NCBI GenBank assembly: GCA_905250115.1 | Contig: CAJNOI010000045.1 | Span: forward strand, 341,841-405,840 | Length of the DNA: 64,000 nt | Source: Adineta steineri | Taxonomy: Eukaryota; Rotifera; Eurotatoria; Adinetida; Adinetidae | Reading direction: 5' to 3' | Shown: positions 33,985 through 50,039 of the stretch, one piece after another | Layout of the letters: each line of letters begins with the position of its first letter | How positions within the stretch are numbered: the stretch's first letter is position 1 | Translations under genes and position numbers: made by a program | The notes under the pieces: model-generated | Seen by the model: only the letters and a program-made list of their open reading frames with translations | The model's database searches: none | Told to the model about the DNA's origin: nothing

Positions 33985-34418
33985 TCCTTGATAAGTTATA
34001 TCCATTTTATACCTATCCTTTGTCCACAGCATATACGCTGAAAACGACTGTCGTAGACAGAGAAATTCATGTAGTCATAATTTCAAATACTCTATCAATT
34101 CTAGGAATCACATAAAATATTTTTTGAGAATAGTCATTAAGTAAAAACAATAAATTTAATTGATATATTCGTTTTGAAATTTGATCTATATTAAATTTTA
34201 TTTTATCGTTACTAATCGTTAATTAAATGGAAAACTCTTATTGTCTTTTAATAATCTGACAATTAATAGAAGGGCGATGAGTATCAAATAATGGTTCTTC
34301 TAGTATTGCCACTGAAATCGATTCTTTATAATATTTAATCTCTTATGCAAAGATACAAATTATTATTCAATAAATATATTTATTTGATTTTCAACAATCA
34401 CATATAAAATCTTTAATC

Positions 34419-36118
34419 TTAATCATCAAAATTTAATAATGGTAAATCTATTTTTGTTCTTGTTTTTGTCTTATTAACAAATATTTGAACTATGAAAAAA
34501 CAGATAATAAATGATAAACAAATAATGAAATATTGTTGATCAATTTGATTAAAAAAGAATATCCAAAACAAAATTAATAATAAACTAATCAATAGAAGTA
34601 GTTTTTTAAAATATTCTACTTTAGAATATATTAATAATTCATTTGGAATCTTTGCAGATATTCTCCATTTTTCCCAAGTTAATTCTTGACATAAAGAAAG
34701 TTCACTTTTCATTTCAAATGATAGTGACTCAGTTCTTGATAACCATTCAGTTGTTATTTGATCAACCTTAATAATATATGAATAGACAATAAAGAAATAT
34801 CATATTTATATGTTTAACTTACTTTATTAAATGAATTGATTGTGAATTGATTTCTTTCTTTTTGTGAAAGATTTTCTAATGAAAGTTGTTTGGATTTATT
34901 AACAAAGTCATTTTCTAATAAATCTCTTTCAATTTCAATTTGTTTAATAAGTTTCTGATAATATTTCATAACGTTTCTTGTTATTATTTCTGATTTCCAC
35001 CAAATATTATTTGAAGAATAAGTAAATGATGCATTCGAAATATTCTTATTCTTATCTAATGATGAAATAAATGTTGGTGGTTTTGTTGTTGAATCTAACC
35101 ATATTGGTTTAAATATCGATAAACAAGGTAACGATGTACATGTTGCATAATGTGTTGGAATTTGATTTTTTACAGTGGGAATAACTGAAACTAAAGATCC
35201 AGTTGTTTGACTAAATCGAATAGGTCCAAAAGTTGCATGCATACATATATTAATATTTGTTAAACCATCTGATAGTTTACTTTTTGAATATTGATGATCA
35301 CGTAAAATATTAAACATATCAATAACATTAAATTGAGATTTTTTATTTATTAATTCTTTTGAACGTATTTGTCGATTAAGACCACATGATAAATTAGTTT
35401 TAAGAAAACCATTATAAAATTCTTGTGGATAAAATGATAATCCGGAATAACATTTTTGAAAATGAAAATCTTCTTTTGAATGACACCAACCTTTTGAAAT
35501 AGCTTGTTGAATTAAATTCTCCGAATATTCATCAAATGTATCAAGATTTCCAAATGAAATTATATTTGAAATTGTATGAATACCTTTTGTTATTCTTTTT
35601 GCAGCATATTCTTTTCCAACAGTTTCAATAATCCATCCTTCATGTGAATCAACTAATAGAAAACTTGAATGATAATAGAATTTTGATGTAAAGCCACAAT
35701 TTCCTCCTTGACCATATTTATTTATTAATGATATTATTTCATTTTTTCCTTCTCGACTTGATGAACATCTTTCAAGTACTAAACGAACTAAATCCATTCC
35801 AGTTAAACCGTCATTATACGAAGGAATTTTTGTAAATAAAGCTTCATTTCCAACAACTAAACCATGACAATTAAAACCCATTTCAGCACCAAATATATTT
35901 GTTGGTGAAAATAAAATACATGAATAAGTTTTTTCAACTTGATCTATTTCAATATGTGTCGCTTTAACCTTAGAATTTGGAGAATTAATTGATGATGGTA
36001 TATAACGTGTTGATAATGGTTCATTTGTTTGACGATCACTATTTTTACCAAATATTATTGAACCATCATCAGTAACATCACTCATTACTACCATTGTATC
36101 ACATGAACATGAAAACAT
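34419..36118 (-). CDS. SCRN: Secernin-like C69 peptidase with a C-terminal membrane anchor
   Basis: Two exons (36118-34823 and 34766-34419) encode about 550 residues. The N-terminus MFSCSCDTMVVMSD followed by GSIIFGKNSDRQTNEP is the Ntn-hydrolase start of family C69; the Cys before DTM is the expected nucleophile. Further conserved blocks are IFGAEMGFNCHGLVVGNEA, LTGMDLVRLVLERCSSSREG, INKYGQGGNCGF, SFLLVDSHEGWIIETVGKEY and ISKGWCHSKEDFHF. Secernins act in exocytosis and related trafficking, and peptidase activity is not well shown. Unlike vertebrate secernins, the last exon adds two adjacent hydrophobic segments (LLLLISLLLILFWIFFF and FIICLSFIICFFIVQIF), so this protein is probably membrane-anchored. 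It is intact; a broken partial copy lies at 31450-32002. Confidence 0.9.
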
Positions 36119-37268
36119 TTTTTTGTCTTCTAAATATATTTAATAAAAATATTTACTTTCTTATGAAATAAATTTTATCTTTATTGAAATATCCTATGAG
36201 TATGCTAAATAATACATATTTAGTGTACCCTTTGACATATATCGATCGAATTGAGAAAAGCAAATCAAAGTGAGAGTGAGAACATCAAAGAATGTGAGCA
36301 CCGTGATATCGCGGATTTGAAGGAATACAGAAAAATATTTGATAATAAGAAGCATAGAATTTATTTCTTATCGATCCAAGCATTTTCATTGTCGATAGAA
36401 GTCGCAATACACCGATTATACCAATATTTGCATCATCCAATATCAGAGTTCTTTAGTAAGAGTGTCACTTTATTTTTATTTTTATTTTTAGTAAAGAATA
36501 AAGTAACGAAAATCTTTATCTTTATTTCTTTATCTTTATTTATAAAGTAAAGATAAAGTAACACCCCTATTCCTTACATGTCCAATATATTGTTTTGAAA
36601 GTATAACTTCGGCTCTTTTTTTCTACTCAACTTTTTTTAACAAGATGTGAAAAGAATTGTAGCATTGATCAACATCTCACGTACAAATAAAACCCATGGT
36701 TTGTGACTAAAAATATTTCTAGGGTGTTACAAAATATATTTTTAAATCAAATTTTATAGTTCTGTGATATTATATAAGTGCAAATGTTCATCGATTTTGA
36801 CAATGCATTTTATTCTTCAATTTGTCATTATACGAACGATACACTTTTCAAGCAAATATTTTATAAATTACAACAAAATCTATCGAATCGAGATATTCAA
36901 TTATTAAAATTGATCAGTTTATATTCGTACAGATTCATCTAGATTAATAAATGATTTCAATAATTTTGTCATATTCAGATAGAAATTGATTCTGTCCATG
37001 TGTACACGAAAATAGCAGAGACACATGACCTGTTCGTTAATCATAGAATATAAAGGATAAAGAAAAATAAATAATATGTACTATTTTCTCGTCCTGTTCA
37101 TCTCTGTATTTTTTTTTCTTTTCTTCTCGACATTCGATCAATAGGCCTAACAATAATGAATATGAAACTATCATAGATAATGTATATGTGCCTTTATAAA
37201 ATGTATAATTACCTGTACTGTTGAATATCATATTTTTGTACTTGTAGAGCAAAACAAACCAAATAAAA
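36119..37268. other. Intergenic between divergent secernin and XDH genes
   Basis: It holds a 113-bp MITE (36457-36569). Otherwise it is AT-rich. A polypyrimidine tract with TTGTAG at about 37247 precedes the XDH start by about 20 bases and may be a trans-splice acceptor. Confidence 0.5.
36457..36569. mobile_element. 113-bp hAT-like MITE with TTTATT/AAATAA low-complexity interior
   Basis: The ends are TAAGAGTGTCACTTTATTTT and AAAGTAACACCCCTA, resembling the hAT end CAGGGGTGTCACTTTA. The flanks TTCTTTAG (36449-36456) and TTCCTTAC (36570-36577) match at 6 of 8. The inside is almost entirely TTTATT or AAATAAAG and folds into a long hairpin. Confidence 0.65.
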
Positions 37269-40200
37269 ATGACTATTGATGTAAACGATGAAAAAACAAA
37301 TAATTATTTAACATTTTATGTTAATCGAAAAAAAATTATTGAAAAAAATGCTGAACCACATTGGACATTAGTGTATTATTTGAGAACGAGTAAGCGTTTT
37401 TTTCTTTGGATAAAAGACGTGACTTCATAAGTACTCTTTGAACTGTTATTTATTATTTTAGAATTAAATTTAACTGGTACAAAAATTGCCTGTGGAACTG
37501 GTGGTTGTGGTATGTATCTTCATATCGTTGCTTTTAGTTGTTTCTATCTTTATATAGGTTCATGTACAATTGTCGTCTCGAAATATAATTCTATAACAAA
37601 ATCAATTACTCATTTTAGTGTTAATTCATGTTTAACACTTTTATGTACATTGGATGGTTGTCATATATTAACTATTGAAGGTCTTGGTTGTACACACAAA
37701 TCCAATGGAAATTTACATCCAATACAACGAACGATTGCTGAAAACTATGCTTCACAATGTAAGATTTCTTTTATTTATATAGCCTAAATCAAGTTCGGAA
37801 CTAAATAATTTTTATAATATTTTAGGTGGTTTCTGTACGCCTGGTATGTGTATGTCACTTTATGATACATTGGTTAATTGTTCTCCTCAAAAACAACCAA
37901 CATTACAAGATATCGAAGATACATTTAATGGAAATCTTTGTCGATGTACAGGTTATCGACCAATTTTAGATGGTGCAAAAAAATCATTTGCTGAAAAAGA
38001 AATTATTGAAGAATATGCAATAGATTTTCCTGCCGAATTAAAAGAAGAATATGTACCAAAAGCAATTCATATTAAAGGTAAAGATTTTAGTAATATATAA
38101 TCCTTAATACATTGACTTACAAAACTATAGGCACAGACATCGAATTTTATCAACCACTTACACTTGATCATCTTTTCGATCTTCGAAAACAATATTCTAA
38201 TTCTGATCAGTTTCATTTTATTGCTGGTAATACTGGAGAGAATTTCGATAATATTGTTCATCAACATTCTTATCCAATTCTTATTCATCTTAATCAAATT
38301 CCTGAATTACAAGAAATAGTTGAAAAATCCGAAGGTCTTCAAATTGGTTCATGTGTTGCACTATCACGATTGAAGTCTAACATAGGGCAATCTCAAGAAA
38401 AACAACAAGTTTATAAAATTCTTTCTGAACAACTTGAATTTAATGCTTGTCGACAAATACAAAATCAAGCAACTATTGGAGGACACGTATTGAATCACAG
38501 TCGTAAACATACATCGGATCTCCTGCCAATACTTTATGTGTGTGAAACAAAATTACGATTTATTCATTTAGTTAATAAAAAAGAAATTGAAATTGAAATT
38601 AAAAATCTCAATAAAACTGATAGAACTGACCTTCTGCTTATCTCGGTATTCATTCCATTTGTAAAAACTGATGAACATTTACAATCTTATAAACAAGCTC
38701 ATCGACGCAAACATGATACAGGTATTGTAACTGGTGCATTTCGATTAAAATTAGATGCAAATGGCAAATTAATCAAGTTATTTAATATGGCCTTTGGTGG
38801 TTTTCATGATGGTGTAATTCTAGTACCAGAGAACACGATGAATTATGTGAATAATGGTAAATTAGAATGGACACAAAATAATATTATGGACAATGTAAAG
38901 AATGAATTGTTGAAGGAAGTACAACTGGATCAATTCTCTCAGAATGGACAACATGAATATCGGTGAGTATTAACTACGAATAGATACACAAGAATAATGA
39001 ATATCAACTAAGAAGATTAAATTTAATTCAAATTTTGTTTTCTATTTTAGTCGTACTCTCATGATTTCATTTCTGTTCAAATTCTACTTACATGTAACAA
39101 ATAACGCAGAACAACTTTTTTCAAAAACACGTCCCATTTCTCATGGTGAACAAATATTTGATGCATCAAACCAAACTAAATATGTTCATCAACCATTGAT
39201 TCATCATAATGCTTATATTCATACGACTGGTGAAGCAAAATATGTTGATGATCTACCATCACAGCAGAATACATTGCACGGTGCATTAGTACTCAGTAGT
39301 AAAGCTCATGCAAATATCTTATCAATTAATACAGAAAAAGCCGAATTAATTCCAGGTTTTGTTAAATTTTATTCATATCATAATATACCACCAACAGGAA
39401 CGAATAAACATGGTCTAGTAATAAAAGATGAAGAAATATTTCCTTCAAAAGTTGTTCACTGTATGGATATGATAATTGGTTTATGTGTCGCAGATACTGA
39501 AGAACATGCAAGACAAGCTGCTGTATTAGTAAAAATTGAATATGAAGAATTAAGTCCATTAATTCTGACAATTGATGAAGCAATAGAAAATGAAAGTTAT
39601 TTAGGTCCACCTGGTAAACAAGAAAAATTATTACAAATTGGAGATATAGATGAAGGATTTAAAAAATCAGATCATATCTTAGAAGGAACATTTTATATTG
39701 GTGCACAGGAACATTTCTATATGGAACCAAATGCTTATCTTGTACAGCCTGTTAGTGAAGGACATTATACACAATTACATGTTTATTCAACAACACAAGC
39801 AATGACTCAATTACAAACAGCAATTGCAGAAGTTTTAGGTAATTTATTTAATGAGTTAAAGGGAAGACATATAAAAATCGTCGAAATTAAATTTTTCATT
39901 AACAGGTCTTAATGCAAATGAAGTCACTTGTCATGTTACACGTGTTGGTGGTGGTTTTGGTGGTAAAGAATCACGAAATATGATTCCATGTATTGCAATT
40001 GCTTTAGCTGCTTATGAGCTACAACTTCCTGTACGTTTACGTCTTACACGTGAAGAAGATATGAAAATAACTGGTCATCGTCATCCATTTAAAATTCTTT
40101 ATAAAGTTGGTTTTCTTAAAAATGGAAAACTGAAATCTCTTGATATACGTCTTTTTGGTAATGGTGGCTGTTCAGCAGATTCAAGTCTTTTTATGCTTGA

Positions 40201-41723
40201 ACGTACAATGACACATTGTGATAATATTTATAAATGTGAAAATATGCGAGTGCGAGGACGAGCGTGTCGAACGAATCTACCGAGTAATACTGCAATGAGA
40301 GGATTTGGTGCACCAGAAGGTCTATTAGCAGCTGACATTATACTCGATCAAATTAGTACTTATTTACAACCAAATGGTGATTCATCAATTATACGCGAAT
40401 TAAATATTTATAAACCTGGTGAGAAAACATATTTTAATCAAACAATTGAAAAGAAAGATTGGCATGTACCAGAAATGTGGACAAAATTAAAAAAAACAGC
40501 TGAATATGAAAAACGCTTAAAAGATGTTGAAGAATTCAATAAAAAAAATGAATTTCGAAAACGAGGATTAAATATGACTGGAACAAAATTTGGCATTGGA
40601 ATTACATCAGCTTTATTTTTTCATCAAGCTGGAGCATTAATAAATATCTATAAGGATGGAAGTGTGTTAATTACACATGGAGGTAAGTCTAAAGTTTTGA
40701 AAAAAAAATCGTTTAAATTGAAATTTTCTTTATTCGTGTATTTTAGGAGTTGAAATAGGTCAAGGTCTTCAAGTGAAAATGATGCAAATTACAGCTGAAC
40801 AACTTGATATTGATATGTCACTTGTTCGTTTATTTGAAACTGCAACTGATAAAATACCAAATACAACTGCAACAGTTGGATCATTATCAGCAGATATCTA
40901 CGGTCCAGCTTTGATTAATGCTTGTCAACAAATAAATAAAAATCTTGCACCATTAAAACGTAAACATCCAACTTTAACATGGCCAAAATTATGTGAACAA
41001 GCATATAATGATCGTATACAATTATTTGCCAGTGGTTTTTATAGTGTACCGGACAAGTTTATAAAGAATAATTTCGAAAATAGTGAAGTTAATTTTATGT
41101 ATTTTACACAAGGAGTTGGAATGAGTGAAGTTGAAATTGATTGTTTAACTGGAGATTTTCATATTTTAAGAACAGATATTTTAATGGACTTTGGAAAATC
41201 ATTGAATCCATCCATTGATATTGGACAAATTGAAGGTAAGAAAACAGTTTATTGCAATTTATAACAACTTTTCAGTGTATATCTTTCTTCTCTTCTTATA
41301 GGTGCATTCATGCAAGGTGTTGGTTATCTTACTATGGAAGAACTTATACAAGGTGATTCTCAACATCCATGGATTTCTCAACAAGGTTCTCTTCATAATG
41401 CTGATTCAAATAAATATAAAATTCCAATGGCAAATGATGTACCAATTGATTTTCGTATTACACTTTTAAGTGAACATGAATCAAGTGAACATGCTGTTGT
41501 TTATTCATCGAAAGCTGTTGGTGAACCACCTCTATTTCTATCGGCAACTGTATATTTTGCTATAAAACATGCTATTTCAGCGTATCGTCCAGGAAAAGAA
41601 TCATTTACATTAAATATACCAGCAACATGTGAACGAATTCGAATGGCATGTAAAGATCAAATAATCGATTCCATTATTCCAGATTATAAAGACAAAGAAT
41701 TTCAACCATTAGGTAGTTTCTAA
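37269..41723 (+). CDS. XDH: Xanthine dehydrogenase
   Basis: Nine exons (37269-37389, 37462-37509, 37558-37758, 37826-38077, 38131-38962, 39051-39838, 39906-40682, 40747-41235 and 41302-41723) encode about 1,310 residues, the usual length. In order: two [2Fe-2S] clusters ([18 protein letters not shown] with CRCTGYRPI), an FAD domain with [12 protein letters not shown] and NQATIGGHV, and the molybdenum-cofactor domain ([25 protein letters not shown]). The residues that separate XDH from aldehyde oxidase are present: Glu in LTREEDM (bovine E802), Arg in LERTMTH (bovine R880), and the catalytic Glu in VGEPPLFL (bovine E1261). It oxidises hypoxanthine and xanthine to urate with NAD+ in the cytosol. 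All introns keep frame. Confidence 0.93.
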
Positions 41724-44174
41724 TAATTTTTCAAAATTCATAAACAAGCAAATTTTTTCTTTGGTGATACATAATTTATTTTAATCTAGCTTTGTACAAT
41801 TCTAAATATATGTTCTTAATTCTTACGAAGAATAATTTCCAATTAAAAAAATTTTTTTTGAATAAAAACTATATAATTATGATATACAAATAAAATTTAA
41901 ATATTTGATAGATTATATAAGTTAAGAGTAGACGAAAAAATCTATAGACTTACTTATACTGATAGACATTGCCTATGACATAATATCGATACATCATTTT
42001 TTATTACATAAAAATTATCTTATTTGTTGATGAAATGTTTCTTTCTGACGTCAATAAATATGATAATAATCTCACGAATTACTACTATGATAACACTGTA
42101 AGGAAGATTATACCATGCATAACAATAACAACTTTCAATTAAAACTATTTGTTGCGATAAGAGTTAATCTTAAAAGAAACAAAGAAGCTTTTCGTTTCTA
42201 GCTGGTATACATAATCTAGTTGTATGAAAATTATTTTCTCATTCAAATAAAGATTTATCGCACATGTTTTTCTGATAACATGTACACGAGATTTTGTATT
42301 TATATTATTTCTCGTTAAAAAAAGCGTAAGTAATTCTTTTTTTACTTAAAGATACTAATTAGTTATAAACTTTTTCAACGACTGACTTGTATGTCTACAA
42401 AAATTAGTTAAATAATAGTAGTAGTAGTAGTAGTAATCCAAAGGAATAGCTTTATTATTGAAGAAAATACCATCTAATTTCTCCACATGAAAAATAAGTA
42501 CATCATAAACAACAATATAAATTATTTTTATATGTTGATGCTTTTTTAAATCTTCTCATAATGACTTAATCTATAGATGTATTGAAACTTTGTTATGTTG
42601 TTTGACTTGATTCTACATTGAAAGTATCGAATTTTATCATATTTTATTATGCATACGACAACAAAGTTGTTGTTACAATCAAAGAGAGAATATATATGTA
42701 GATTTTTATATTCTTTCTATAATAAATATATTTCTATACATAATCTGATCTGGATAAGAAATTGTTAGTAATATTTTACATGTTCTAGTATGATCTTAGG
42801 CTCATATAGATATTTTTTATTCTTCTCTTTTGTATTTTTAGTATTATATTTCAACTGTGTTTTTTTTATTCATATCTATTCCTCTATAATCATTGTTTCT
42901 ACCATACATACTAAAGTCGTTTTTTAATAACTTAACACATTCTTTTATAAAAGAATATTATATTATCTAATATGTAATTAATTTGATGTCTATGAATATC
43001 ACGAAATAATGATTATAGAGTAGTAATATTTTTCAATTTTGTTAAACTAATGAATTTGTGTAGGAGAAGAAAAATCTTAAATCAACTAGAATAATTCAAG
43101 AAGTTGAAATCTACTATTTTTAATAAAAGATTCTTCTATTATATCATATATGCAATAGCAATATAAGCTTACTATGATATGTTAATTTTTATAATTATTT
43201 TTCGGTCAATTGAGTATAAAGAATTTTGGTTTTTTCTTCTTCTATCAAACTGAATCTTATAATCGATAGTATAACGTTTAAAAATGTTCAATGCAATTAT
43301 CATATTTATTATATCGAAGAGACGACGATATATATCATTTAATTCTTTTGTTTGCTTATATTGATTGATTACTAGAAGGATTGATGTATAGTATCCTATC
43401 GATTAGAAAACGATATTTGATACAATGTATACTATTATAAGTATCATTTAAATATCTTTTCATATCTATGATCAAATGAGTGATGAAAACATATTTTATT
43501 CTCGACAAATTCTTTCTATCTATGATCTTTAGTTTTCTACATATAGATGATGATGAGTCAGTTGCATGACAAATGAAACAGAAAGATAAAAAGTTGGTTT
43601 TCTCCATAGTAATTATCATGTTTTGTATTAAAATTATGTTTCGTGTTTGTACAAAATACTAAATTAATCATAAACACAATATCTGGTTGAAATTTGCTTT
43701 TCTTTTCATACATTATTTACAAGGTCACATCTCATACCCTCAATTTCAATATCCAGATTTTCTTTCTCTTTATTGATATCAATCCCCTTCTCTCTTACTG
43801 TATACACGTATATAAAAGTATACAAAGGTCACCCACGCCGACGCCGAACAACAAGTCTTTGCTGCTTCTTCTTCTTTTTGTTCTTGTTCTTCTCGTTCTT
43901 TCGTAGAACGAACGAGAGAAAGAAAACGTTGAACACTATCAAAAGCGCGCAATTGTCGTCATTCATTCCTCGTCTATTTTTCCTTCTCTTTCTCCCTTGC
44001 TTAACATCTACTCCGTTTTTTCTCTCTCTCCAGTCAGTCGTTAGTCATATGTTCGGCATCGTTAGTCGAGTGTAGTAGCCACAACTACAAACACATCGTC
44101 GTCATCCTCATATATACATTTATTTAGCAATCAAACTAAAGAAACAGACCAACTGTGGAAATTGATTCGACACC
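41724..44174. other. AT-rich intergenic, 2.4 kb, upstream of kinesin-13
   Basis: No supported gene. A (TAG)n microsatellite lies at 42418-42436. From about 43,780 the composition changes to CT-rich, as in a promoter or 5' UTR. The small minus ORF at 43356-43619 has no family features. Confidence 0.5.
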
Positions 44175-44396
44175 ATGAGTAGTAAGTCTTTTTTTTTGGA
44201 TGACATTTTTTTTCCTTTACTCAGCTGGTGCCATTCTTCCTTGACTAATCGATGTATCATTTTGTATTTTCTTTTTCTTTCTTCTTTTATTTTTATAATA
44301 TAATAAGAAAATTTTTTTCATTGAATGAATGCGTATATTAGATTAACAAATCGGTTCATTCTATTTTTAGGTTTATTGACATTTTTGTAAATACGA
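44175..44396 (+). promoter_or_regulatory. Upstream ORF across a 5'-UTR intron of kinesin-13
   Basis: CACCATGAGTA at 44175 is followed by GTAAGT; the matching acceptor TTTTTAG ends at 44370. Splicing makes an eight-codon uORF (MSSLLTFL, then stop at 44394-44396) that ends ten bases before the true ATG at 44406. Its start context is good, so it could reduce translation of the main frame. Confidence 0.5.
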
Positions 44397-44405
44397 AATA
44401 CAATA

Positions 44406-47309
<2,904 letters not shown>

Positions 47310-47602
47310 AAAATTAAAAATTAAACTTTTCTATTTTCTTTTTTCTCTCTTTCACATTTAAACATATTATTTCGCCTTTCTTTTTTCTTTCTTTTTCATT
47401 TTTTTTGCCTTTTCATTCTATACGAGAGTGCGACTGTCTTAAAATATGAATGATGATTAATATATATATATATTTCAAAGAAGTCAGTGAATAAATAATA
47501 AAAGAAAATAACTCATCTGCTTAATTTTATATAGAAAGAATGAATATTTATAAATACAAAAAGTTTTTTAAAAAAAAGTGAGTTATATTAAACGAAAAGC
47601 AT

Positions 47603-48828
47603 TCATAGTTCTTGAGTATCTATTTTCTTTTGTTGATGATATCTTTCTTGTAATGGTACATTGTATCGAAAATCTTCATTATAATCATTTATAGGTTGTT
47701 GATTTGTATGTTCAGATGACGATGGATGGAGATAATTTCGTGAATGAAACATTGTTGAAATTGGACGACGTTGAATAGTAGCAATTTGTGCTCTTGGTAA
47801 TGATACAGATGGTGGTGGTATATCAGGTATATGATAATCATTGTTATTAGCTTTGGGTAGATTTAAAAGACCATCAGAATATGTACATGAACCATCATAG
47901 GATGCTGATGGACATTCAGTATTGTAACGAAGTAACATTCTCTACAATATTCATATATAAATAATATATATTTAATTAATTATTTTACCTGTCGTGTGTT
48001 ATATTCTGATATGGCTTGATTTAAATAACGAAAATGAAAAATGCTTATGAATATGCCATATAACTATAAAAACAAATGTTAATATTAATTATATTAGAAA
48101 TTTTTTTCTACGAACCGAAACAATAAGACGAATGATCATGACAAAGAAGAGTATTTTTACTTGTTTTGATGGTCGATGAATCTAAATAAAATATTGATAG
48201 GAATCTTAAATTTCATATTAAAATTTAAATAACCTGTTGCTGATGTTCTCGAAGAGAAAGTACAGTAACAATACCATCAATAAGTAACATAATAATCATT
48301 AAAACTGACCAAATAAATAAGAGCCATGGTTTATTCTTAAAAAAAGTAAAATTAATAATATATCAATTTAATTTATTAAACAAATTTACTAATTGAATTC
48401 CACAAAGAAGAATAATAATAAGAAGAACCACGATAAAATAAACACTAAGTGAAATCCAATTAAGTACAATTGTTTCTGGAGATGATATTATAGATGAGAA
48501 AATTGTTTCTAAAATAAAAAACAGTATAATTAATGTATGAAATAAATTTAATTGATTAATTTCATACCATTTCTAACATCTGATGATTGTATTGCCATAA
48601 GTGTTGTTACATCAATTAAAGTATATAATCCACTACTTGCATAAACGATCTAGATTCAAGAAAAAAACATCTGATAAATATGTCTATTTATTTACTTACA
48701 ATAATTAGTAAGGCAGTGCTTATTGATAAAGTCGACCATTTAATTTTATTTAAACTTAAACAATGAGTAGAGGTCGGAAGACAAGAACATACGGAAGGAT
48801 CGAGTATTTCATTAATGTTAGATGTCAT
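47603..48828 (-). CDS. Four-transmembrane protein of unknown function
   Basis: Seven exons (start 48828; last exon about 47940-47603) encode about 330 residues. The N-terminus MTSNINEILDPSVCSCLPTS is short and Cys-rich. Four hydrophobic segments follow: WSTLSISTALLIIIVYASS, LSVYFIVVLLIIILLCGIQ, LFIWSVLMIIMLLIDGIV and ILFFVMIIRLIVSLYGIFI. The first extracellular loop has a potential N-glycosylation site (NET). The cytoplasmic tail of about 110 residues is Pro/Ser/Asn-rich. Topology and loop sizes recall the insect DUF4728/pasiflora and LAPTM-like tetraspan families, but I cannot place it firmly. It is convergent with kinesin-13, with 0.3 kb between stops. Confidence 0.65.
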
Positions 48829-49228
48829 TATATTTTGTCTGTCAGCTGACAGACTACCACTTAAAAAGAATGAAACAGTAGAAACAAGAGAGAATGAAAA
48901 TATATGTGTGTGTGTGTGGATAAGATGTGCTTCCCTTTCTGTTTGTTTCTTTCTTCGTATTACTTCGTGATTTTACATATCGATTCAATTTGAATGAAAG
49001 AAACGAAAGAAACAAACAAATTGTTAGATAGATTGATGCCTGGTAGTTATGATATAAATGCACAAAAAAAAATAACAGATTTGAATGCATCGAACCTTCC
49101 AGTAAACGTGCGCATGCCAAGGCAATTTTATATAAATATTAAAGATAAATTAGATACATGTATATTTTATATTACATATTTTTCAATCAAACTACAAAAT
49201 TAGAGAATGTTAATATGAATCATTTTTT
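48829..49228. other. Intergenic, 0.4 kb
   Basis: A (TG)n run lies at 48905-48917, and nothing else stands out. This is the upstream region of the four-TM gene and the downstream end of the dehydrogenase gene. Confidence 0.5.
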
Positions 49229-50039
49229 TTATTTGTTTGCTACCATTTGTTCACTTAATTTCCATAAACGTTCAGCTGCTTCCATATCTATTGAATGTGG
49301 TGACATACCTTGATATTTCTCTTTCGAATTAACTCCTTGGCTAATTGCACAATCTTCAAGATATTCTCCTCCATGATTATCAAGTTCAGGTGCTAAAGCA
49401 GCATAAACACTTGTTGATGCACCTTGTTCAATAGTTTTGAAAAGATCATGAGCAGTACCATCTTCTTTGAACCACCCCATTGCACGTTGTTCTTCAATTG
49501 GTATATTTTTTTGTAAGTTTGTAAAAATTCCACCTGGATGTAAAGAATAAGCTTTGATACCTTCCGATGCATATAATTTATTGAGTTGTTTAGCAAAAAG
49601 AATATTAGCCGTTTTACTCTGTGCATAAGCATTCCATCTTTCATAATCTTTTTCCCAATTAATATCATTCCAATTGATACCACCATTTTTATTTGCCAAT
49701 GAACTAACGACTACGACACGTGATGGTTTACCTGCTTTGAGTTGAGGTAAAAGACTAGTAGTCAGAAGAAAATGAGCAAGATGATTAACAGCAAATTGTG
49801 ATTCAAAACCATCAACTGTCTTCGAATAGGGACAAGCCATAATGCCTGCATTGCCTATATTATGAATATATAAATATTCATATACGATGAAATCAATTAC
49901 TTACAAATAAGAATATTAATTGGTAATTTACGTGCTTGAAATTGTGAAACAAAATTTCTAACCGATTGAAGTGATGTAAGATCCATTTCCATTACTTCAA
50001 CTTTATTATTATCCGTTGTCTTTTTAATATCTTCAATAA
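49229..50039 (-). pseudogene. Short-chain dehydrogenase/reductase lacking its N-terminal nucleotide-binding half-motif
   Basis: Two exons are visible (50039-49905 and 49854-49229). The first gives VIEDIKKTTDNNKVEVMEMD, LTSLQSVRNFVSQFQARKLP and INILI; the second starts CNAGIMACPYSKT. The SDR motifs NAG, catalytic Ser (VVVSSLANKNGG) and YAQSK are present, with an SLHPGGIFTN substrate loop, as in retinol-dehydrogenase/WWOX-like enzymes. The first about 45 residues, with the TGxxxGIG dinucleotide-binding motif, are missing. Immediately upstream (50040-50102) lies a telomere-like foldback element, and beyond it the end of another gene. Without the glycine-rich loop it cannot bind NADP(H) in the normal way, so I regard it as a 5'-truncated pseudogene, though the remaining frame is clean. 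Confidence 0.75.

Noticed and set aside
33791-34115. Overlapping plus ORFs of 66-101 codons
   Set aside because: They lie in the GC-rich foldback repeat, where stop codons are rare. Three frames are open at once, so none is convincing.
37269-41723. Aldehyde oxidase as an alternative name for the XDH gene
   Set aside because: The Glu and Arg that distinguish XDH from aldehyde oxidase are both present at their expected positions.
42418-42436. (TAG)n run considered as a CRISPR-like or regulatory repeat
   Set aside because: It is a simple trinucleotide microsatellite. No direct repeats with spacers occur anywhere in the window.
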